A stretch of 64,000 nt of DNA, from positions 806,001 through 870,000 of the forward strand of contig NZ_CP035319.1 in the NCBI RefSeq assembly GCF_004328705.1, in the 5' to 3' direction. The position numbers and the translations under genes were made by a program. The number at the start of each line of letters is the position of its first letter. Position 1 is the first letter of the stretch. The notes below the pieces were generated by a model. That model saw nothing but the letters and a program-made list of their open reading frames with translations, searched no databases and had not been told where the DNA came from. Positions 58,499 to 64,000 of the stretch are shown piece by piece. The stretch comes from Rhodococcus sp. ABRD24. Lineage in GTDB: Bacteria > Actinomycetota > Actinomycetes > Mycobacteriales > Mycobacteriaceae.

Positions 58499-59939
58499 TC
58501 CGGTAGTCGCGGCGGTCCACCCGCCGGGTGCGATGGCGGTACGCGGTGACGGTGCCGGGCCAGTTGGTGGTGATCTTGCCGGACGCGCTGCGATACCAGC
58601 TCGCGCACAGGCTCCACACCGATGTCGCGAGCCTGCGCTGGATCCGCTCGTTGAACCGCCGCTCGACACCCGCATCCACCTCGACGGCGAGACCCGGCTG
58701 CTCGATCAGCCACTGCACCAGCCCGACGATGTGTCGGGCCTGCGATTCGAGCATGTACACGATCGACCCGGAGCCGAGATTCGTATTGGGGCCGTACATC
58801 ATGAACAGGTTCGGGAACCCGGCGGTGGTCATACCGAGATAGGCCTGCGCACCGTCGGACCACGCCTCGGCGAGCGTCAGCCCGCCGCGGCCGCGAATCG
58901 TCATGGGTGCGAGGAATTCGGTTGCGGCGAAGCCGGTTCCGTAGACGATGACGTCGGCCGGGTACAGCGTCCCGTCGGATGCACGTACCCCCTCTGGCTC
59001 GATGCGCTCGATGCCGTCGACCACCACTTCCACGTTGGAGCGGGCGACGGCCGGATAGTAGTCGTCCGACAGGAGCATCCGCTTGCATCCCGGTTCGTGG
59101 TCCGGGGTGAGCGCCGCGCGCAGCACCGGGTCCGCGACCTGCCTCTCGAGGTGCCGCCGAGCCAGCCGGCCGGCCAGTCTGCCGCGCGACTTCGTGTCGA
59201 CCAGTGCGACCGTGAGGATCTCGAAGACCCCCCACGTGAGGAGCCTCTCGGCCCGCTGCGCTGCGGGGACGGCCCGGAACAACCTGTGATGCCACGGGCG
59301 GTACTCGGTGTCGGGTTTCGGCAGGATCCAGGGCGCCGACCGCTGAAACAGCGTCAGCCGTCCGACGACCGGCGCAATCGCCGGTACGAACTGGATGGCA
59401 CTCGCGCCGGTGCCGATCACTGCGACCCGTCGTCCCGCCAGCGGAATGTCGTGGTCCCACTCGGCGGAGTGGAACGCTTCGCCCGCGAAGGTGTCCCGAC
59501 CGGGGAGCGCAGGGATCGCCGGCCGAGACAGCTGCCCCACCGCGGTGACGAGGACGTCGGATTCGAATACCTCACCATCGGCGGTGCGCACCGACCACCG
59601 GTTCGTCTGCTCGTCGAACTCGGCCGTCCTGACCTCGACACCGAACCGGATGAGCCGCCGCAGCCCATGATCGGCGACGACGCCGCGAAGGTACGCGAGA
59701 ATGTCCGGCTGCTCCGAGAACCGGCGGGGCCATTCGGGATTGGGTTCGGTGGAGATCGAATACAGCGGCGACGGCACATCACACGCCGCGCCCGGATAGG
59801 TGTTGACGCGCCACACCCCGCCGACGTCGTCGCCCTTCTCGAGGATCGTGATGTCCGTGAGACCGGCCCGCCGCAACTCCAGCGCCAGCGTGATCCCACC
59901 GAATCCCGCGCCGATGATCATGATCGACGGCTGCCCCAC
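58425..59939 (-). CDS. Flavin-containing (Baeyer-Villiger type) monooxygenase
   Basis: A 504-aa FAD/NADPH enzyme. The FAD motif GAGFGG is at 10-15, the Baeyer-Villiger fingerprint FAGEAFHSAEWD at 151-162, the NADPH motif GTGASA at 176, and the ATG motif VIVYGTGFAAT near 345. These support a class B monooxygenase acting on ketones or related substrates; the substrate is unknown. GTG at 59939. The last ~25 residues (Pro/Ala/Arg-rich) overlap the DinB-like gene on the other strand. Confidence 0.92.
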   Translation of the reverse strand: MGQPSIMIIGAGFGGITLALELRRAGLTDITILEKGDDVGGVWRVNTYPGAACDVPSPLYSISTEPNPEWPRRFSEQPDILAYLRGVVADHGLRRLIRFGVEVRTAEFDEQTNRWSVRTADGEVFESDVLVTAVGQLSRPAIPALPGRDTFAGEAFHSAEWDHDIPLAGRRVAVIGTGASAIQFVPAIAPVVGRLTLFQRSAPWILPKPDTEYRPWHHRLFRAVPAAQRAERLLTWGVFEILTVALVDTKSRGRLAGRLARRHLERQVADPVLRAALTPDHEPGCKRMLLSDDYYPAVARSNVEVVVDGIERIEPEGVRASDGTLYPADVIVYGTGFAATEFLAPMTIRGRGGLTLAEAWSDGAQAYLGMTTAGFPNLFMMYGPNTNLGSGSIVYMLESQARHIVGLVQWLIEQPGLAVEVDAGVERRFNERIQRRLATSVWSLCASWYRSASGKITTNWPGTVTAYRHRTRRVDRRDYRITATRTVPAHTPPAPGAAGSHRSR

Positions 59940-59996
59940 GCCGGCCCTCCTGCCACCCGATTCGTCCTGTCTCGGAGCCTAGTCCTCCGTGGACGC

Positions 59997-60030
59997 CGAC
60001 AGCCCGGATCCGCGCGGATCCGGGCTGTCG
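59997..60030 (-). terminator. Terminator after gatA
   Basis: A near-perfect palindrome, CGACAGCCCGGATCCG repeated inverted with 2 bp between, 13 bp past the gatA stop. It stands between gatA and the monooxygenase gene on the same strand. Confidence 0.85.
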
Positions 60031-60043
60031 TGGCGGAGCAGTT

Positions 60044-61528
60044 CTACGCGACAGGCGATGCGATCGGCCCGCGGGCCGCCTCGTAGGCCGCGCCGACGCG
60101 GTACAGGCGCTCGTCGGCCAGTGCCGGTGCCATGATCTGCAGGCCGACCGGCAGGCCGTCATCCGCCGACACACCCGACGGCACCGACATCGCGCAGTGG
60201 CCGGCCAGGTTGGTCGGCAGCGTGCACAGGTCGGACAGGTACATCGCGAGCGGATCGTTCACCTTCTCGCCCAGCTTCCACGGCGTGAACGGGCTCGTCG
60301 GCGACACCAGGACGTCCACCTTCTCGTACGCGGCATCGAAGTCGCGCGCGATCAGGGTGCGGACTTTGAGTGCCGAACCGTAGTAAGCGTCGTAGTAACC
60401 GGACGAGAGCGCGTAGGTGCCGATCATGATGCGACGCTTGACTTCCTTGCCGAATCCGGCGGCGCGGGTCGCGGCCATGACCTGCTCGGCGCTCATGCCA
60501 CCCTCGTCGACGCGCAGGCCGTAACGCATGGCGTCGAAACGCGCGAGGTTGGAGGACACCTCACTCGGCAGGATCAGGTAGTACGACGCGAGCGCGTACT
60601 CGAAGTTGGGACACGAGACCTCGACCACCTCGGCACCGAGCGCAGTGAGCTGCGCGACCGCGGCGTCGAACGACGCGATGACCCCCGCCTGGTAGCTGTC
60701 GGAGCGCAGCTCCTTGACCACACCGACGCGCACGCCCTTCAGGTCGCCGGCAGCGCCCTGGCGGGCTGCCGCGACGACCGGCCGAACCGGCTCCTTCACC
60801 GATGTGGAGTCACGCGGGTCGTGCCCGGCGATCACCTCGTGCAACAGCGCGGTGTCGAGCACGGTGCGGCCGCACGGGCCGCCTTGATCCAGCGACGACG
60901 CACATGCGACGAGGCCGAAACGCGAGACGGTGCCGTACGTGGGCTTGGTACCGACCGTAGCGGTCACCGCGGCGGGCTGACGGATGGAGCCGCCGGTGTC
61001 GGTGCCGATCGCGAGCGGGGCCTGGTACGACGCGAGCGCCGCCGCCGAACCGCCGCCCGAGCCACCCGGGATGCGCGTGGTGTCCCACGGATTCCGGGTA
61101 GGTCCATACGCGGAGTTCTCGGTGGACGAGCCCATCGCGAACTCGTCCATGTTGGTCTTGCCCAGGATCGGAATCCCGGCCTCGCGCAGCTTGGTCGTCA
61201 GCGTCGCGTCGTAGGGCGACACCCAGCCCTCGAGGATCTTCGACGCGCATGTCGTCGGCATGTCCGTCGTGGTGAAGACGTCCTTGAGCGCGATCGGCAC
61301 ACCCGCGAGCGCCGATGCCGGCTCGTCACCGGCGGCGAGGGCGGAATCGACCTCCTTCGCGGCCACGAGAGCCTGTTCGCCGGCGACATGCAGGAACGCG
61401 TGCAGCTCGCCGTCGACCTCACCGATCCGGTCGATGTGCGCCTGTGTGGCCTCGACCGAGGAGATCTCGCGGGAGTGGATCTTCGACGCCAGTTCGGAGG
61501 CGTCGAGACGGGTCAGATCGGTGCTCAT
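60044..61528 (-). CDS. gatA: Asp/Glu-tRNA amidotransferase subunit A
   Basis: The glutaminase subunit of GatCAB, 494 aa, amidase-signature family. The Ser-cisSer-Lys triad is present: Lys in PIALKDVF (about 81), and serines in [13 protein letters not shown] and [13 protein letters not shown] (about 155-185). ATG at 61528 overlaps the gatC stop (ATGA). Confidence 0.98.
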   Translation of the reverse strand: MSTDLTRLDASELASKIHSREISSVEATQAHIDRIGEVDGELHAFLHVAGEQALVAAKEVDSALAAGDEPASALAGVPIALKDVFTTTDMPTTCASKILEGWVSPYDATLTTKLREAGIPILGKTNMDEFAMGSSTENSAYGPTRNPWDTTRIPGGSGGGSAAALASYQAPLAIGTDTGGSIRQPAAVTATVGTKPTYGTVSRFGLVACASSLDQGGPCGRTVLDTALLHEVIAGHDPRDSTSVKEPVRPVVAAARQGAAGDLKGVRVGVVKELRSDSYQAGVIASFDAAVAQLTALGAEVVEVSCPNFEYALASYYLILPSEVSSNLARFDAMRYGLRVDEGGMSAEQVMAATRAAGFGKEVKRRIMIGTYALSSGYYDAYYGSALKVRTLIARDFDAAYEKVDVLVSPTSPFTPWKLGEKVNDPLAMYLSDLCTLPTNLAGHCAMSVPSGVSADDGLPVGLQIMAPALADERLYRVGAAYEAARGPIASPVA

Positions 61529-61824
61529 TCGCCCTCTCCCAGGATCTGCGGAACGGCGAAGCGATCCTGTTCGACGGCCGGGGCACCGGACAGCGCCTGC
61601 TCGGGCGTCAGCCCCGGCACGATTACGTCGGGCCGGGTCACATTCGTGATCGGATTGGGGTTCGCGGTGGGCGGGACATCCTCTGCCGCGACCTCGGACA
61701 CCGCCTTCACGTGGCTGAGAATCGAATCCAGCTGACCGGCGAACTCGTCGAGTTCGGCGTCGGTCAGGGCGAGCCGGGACAGCCGGGCGAGGTGGGCGAC
61801 CTCGTCACGGGAGATGGCAGGCAC
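61525..61824 (-). CDS. gatC: Asp/Glu-tRNA amidotransferase subunit C
   Basis: A 99-aa belt-like subunit holding GatA and GatB together: [22 protein letters not shown] at the N-terminus and a C-terminal extended region ending [17 protein letters not shown] at 61824. The gatC-gatA operon is separated from gatB by the pfkA-to-monooxygenase segment. Confidence 0.97.
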   Translation of the reverse strand: MPAISRDEVAHLARLSRLALTDAELDEFAGQLDSILSHVKAVSEVAAEDVPPTANPNPITNVTRPDVIVPGLTPEQALSGAPAVEQDRFAVPQILGEGE

Positions 61825-62021
61825 CTTCGGTGACCCCTTTCAGGTCGGAGTGGGCATTTCCGACCAGCCTAGAGCGTGGCCTGATCCGCCGTGCAGCCCG
61901 TCACCCCAGCGGTCGTGGGTCTGGGGTGAAAGGATAGGAAACGGCGGGGGCTCGAACCGTGTCCCTTCCGCGACATCGAACCCGGTACCGAACCGGCGTC
62001 GAACAGACGGAAAGGCCGCAC

Positions 62022-62672
62022 GTGTCCTACCTGCTCCGCGTCCAGCTCCCCGACCGGCCGGGCAGCCTCGGCGCACTCGCCGTCGCACTCGGATCGGTGG
62101 GTGCGGACATCCTCTCGCTCGATGTCGTCGAGCGGGGCTCCGGATTCGCCGTCGACGATCTGGTCGTCGACGTCGAGGCCGGTTCGTTGCCGGACACCCT
62201 GATCACGGCGGCCGAGAAACTCCCCGACGTCCATGTCGACTCCATCCGCCCGTACTCGGGCATGCTCGACACACACCGTGAGCTCGAGCTGATCGACCAC
62301 GTCGCTACCGCACACTCCAACCGGCTACAGGTCCTCGTCGACGGCGCTTCCCGCGTGCTGCGGGTCGGCTGGAGCACGGTGATGGAGATCGGCCCGCACG
62401 GCGCGTTCCGCGTCGTGGGCAGCCCCGGCGCACCCGAGACCCACGCAGGCGACGCCCCGTGGATGCCGTTGAAGAAGGCCACCATGCTCGACGGCGACGC
62501 CGACTGGGTGCCGCAGGTGTGGCGCGAGATGGACACCACCCTCGCGGCAGCGCCGATCGGAAACACCGGCCGCGTGCTGCTGCTGGGACGGCCCGGCGGG
62601 CCGGAGTTCCGCCCCTCGGAGGTGGCTCGACTGGGCTACCTCGCAGGCATTGTCGCCACCGTCCTGGGCTGA
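62022..62672 (+). CDS. ACT-domain protein (Rv3013-like)
   Basis: A 216-aa cytosolic protein with an N-terminal ACT domain (YLLRVQLPDRPGSLGALAVALG) and a second, less clear alpha-beta region (about 100-215). It is the counterpart of M. tuberculosis Rv3013, conserved between gatC and ligA, with no established function; an amino-acid-sensing role is inferred from ACT. GTG at 62022 with GGAAAGG upstream. Divergent from gatC. Confidence 0.88.
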   Translation: MSYLLRVQLPDRPGSLGALAVALGSVGADILSLDVVERGSGFAVDDLVVDVEAGSLPDTLITAAEKLPDVHVDSIRPYSGMLDTHRELELIDHVATAHSNRLQVLVDGASRVLRVGWSTVMEIGPHGAFRVVGSPGAPETHAGDAPWMPLKKATMLDGDADWVPQVWREMDTTLAAAPIGNTGRVLLLGRPGGPEFRPSEVARLGYLAGIVATVLG

Positions 62673-62680
62673 ATCTTCCC

Positions 62681-63169
62681 CTAGACCAGTTCGCGCACCA
62701 GGGCGGTGAGTTCGATACCGGGAGCCGGTGCCCAGTTGCGTTCCGGTACAGGGACGAACCCGTTGCGGTCGTAGATGCGACGCGCCTCGACCATCTCCGG
62801 TTGGGTCGAAATGACAACCGCCCGGTCGCCGCGATCGTAGGCGATGTCGAGAACGTGGCGCACCAGGGCCGAACCGACGCCCTTGCCGCGGGCCGACGGC
62901 GCGACCGCGAGCATGCGGAACTCGAGTTCTCCGTCCCCGGCAACATCCGCGAACGGCGAGGTCGGTTCGGCGATGGTCACCGATCCGACGATCTCGCCGC
63001 CGATCAGCGCGACCACGACCTCAGCCTGCTCCGCGCGGGTCTTGGTGTCCCGCAACTGGGATGCGTACCGGTCGGAGTCGGCGACGAAGCCACCCTCGAC
63101 GTACACCTGGGCGGTGAGCTCCCCGACCGCCTCGAATTCGGCCGGTGTCACGGCCCGGATATCGATCAT
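62681..63169 (-). CDS. GNAT-family N-acetyltransferase
   Basis: A 162-aa acetyl-CoA-dependent acyltransferase. The acetyl-CoA loop is ARGKGVGSALVRHVLD (about 92-108), preceded by the beta-bulge LEFRMLAVAP and followed by YDRNGFVPVPE. The substrate is unknown. ATG at 63169, convergent with the ACT-domain gene 8 bp away. Confidence 0.92.
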   Translation of the reverse strand: MIDIRAVTPAEFEAVGELTAQVYVEGGFVADSDRYASQLRDTKTRAEQAEVVVALIGGEIVGSVTIAEPTSPFADVAGDGELEFRMLAVAPSARGKGVGSALVRHVLDIAYDRGDRAVVISTQPEMVEARRIYDRNGFVPVPERNWAPAPGIELTALVRELV

Positions 63170-63509
63170 GGCGTCACTATGACAGCCACGCCCCGCCGGA
63201 AAAAGCCGATTCGCCCGCCCTCACCGGTGGAAATGAGACTCCCACCACATCCGGCCGGACCGCCGGATCGGACCGCCACCGCACGGACAGGTGCCCGCCG
63301 GGCACACCCCGGACTGCGCACGAACCGATTCCCACCAGCACAGACGGCACCTTGTGCGACATCTGAACACCTGCCGTCACGCAGCAGTTTTCCGTTCACC
63401 GGGAAACCCCGATCAACGACGCAACGTCGTAGCGTGGTGTTCATCACGTAGACAACCGCGGCGCCCTCGTGTGAATCGTCCTGTCGCGCTGCGCTTCTGC
63501 TCCGAACAG
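63170..63509. other. Gap between the GNAT gene and ligA (340 bp) without a convincing gene
   Basis: No conserved protein, tRNA or strong terminator is seen. A 93-codon minus-strand frame (63166-63447) ends by overlapping the GNAT ATG (ATGA), but its composition (arginine/glycine-rich, no motif) looks like chance. A small inverted repeat ACGACGcaACGTCGT (63414-63428) is present. The region must hold the GNAT promoter. Confidence 0.5.

Positions 63510-64000
<491 letters not shown>

Noticed and set aside
63166-63447. 93-codon minus-strand ORF overlapping the GNAT start
   Set aside because: No motif, arginine/glycine-rich composition and no ribosome binding site; the ATGA overlap alone is weak evidence.

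Overview
The window is a GC-rich (roughly two-thirds G+C), densely coding chromosomal segment of a mycolic-acid actinomycete (Mycobacteriales), most likely Rhodococcus or a close relative. Gene content and order follow the Mycobacterium tuberculosis core block from Rv2927c to Rv3014c: sepIVA-yceD-rpmF-rnc-mutM, coaD-rsmD-pyc-recG-DAK protein, ung-thiL, ddl-gpsA-fbiD-ppk1-mutT1-hupB-leuDC-IclR, Rv2991-like F420 protein, tRNA-Glu/Gln-gltX, leuB-serA-ilvC-ilvN-ilvB-CFP6, DoxX-lppZ, gatB-pfkA, gatA-gatC-ligA. GTG starts, 4-bp ATGA overlaps and strong perfect-stem terminators are frequent. I see no rRNA, prophage, insertion sequence or CRISPR array.

Layout. 1-2666 (minus): a Kdp potassium-pump operon (two tiny membrane peptides, kdpA, start of kdpB). 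2760-5030: a divergent pair of a split-barrel flavin/PPOX-like protein and a MocR (GntR-aminotransferase) regulator. 4966-17035 (minus): a long housekeeping cluster for DNA repair (mutM, recG), RNA processing and translation (rnc, rpmF, rsmD), CoA synthesis (coaD), polar growth/division (sepIVA) and anaplerosis (pyruvate carboxylase). 17351-21818: L28, a crotonase, then thiL-gamma-carbonic anhydrase-ung on the minus strand and a RAM-only protein plus DUF3515 protein on the plus strand. 21864-28180: D-Ala-D-Ala ligase, GpsA, FbiD (coenzyme F420), PPK1 and MutT1. 28282-32938: HupB, LeuDC with its IclR regulator, an F420 split-barrel protein and a DUF5302 protein. 33005-35087: two identical tRNA-Glu, one tRNA-Gln and GluRS. 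35182-46650: FAH hydrolase, an MFS transporter and most of branched-chain amino acid synthesis (leuB, ilvC, ilvN, ilvB, ilvD) plus serA. 46806-53738: an AbiEi/nuclease-like orphan, DoxX, LppZ, CPA2 antiporter, GatB and PfkA. 53822-59939: a six-gene insertion relative to the M. tuberculosis order (two-component system, secreted phospholipase A2, membrane serine hydrolase, DinB-like protein, Baeyer-Villiger-type monooxygenase). 60044-64000: GatA-GatC, an ACT-domain protein, a GNAT acetyltransferase and the C-terminus of LigA.

How the genes fit together. GluRS, tRNA-Glu, tRNA-Gln and GatCAB are the parts of the indirect (transamidation) route to Gln-tRNA(Gln). LeuBCD and IlvBNCD with SerA form an amino-acid block. 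The clearest regulatory structure is upstream of ilvBNC: a promoter whose predicted transcript starts at a 15-codon leader peptide containing Leu-Leu-Val-Ile, followed by an intrinsic terminator with six T residues, which is transcription attenuation with a probably leaderless leader ORF. Other regulatory candidates are inverted repeats upstream of the MFS gene and over the iclR start codon, TTTGCAA motifs upstream of pyruvate carboxylase, and palindromes upstream of serA and the DAK gene.
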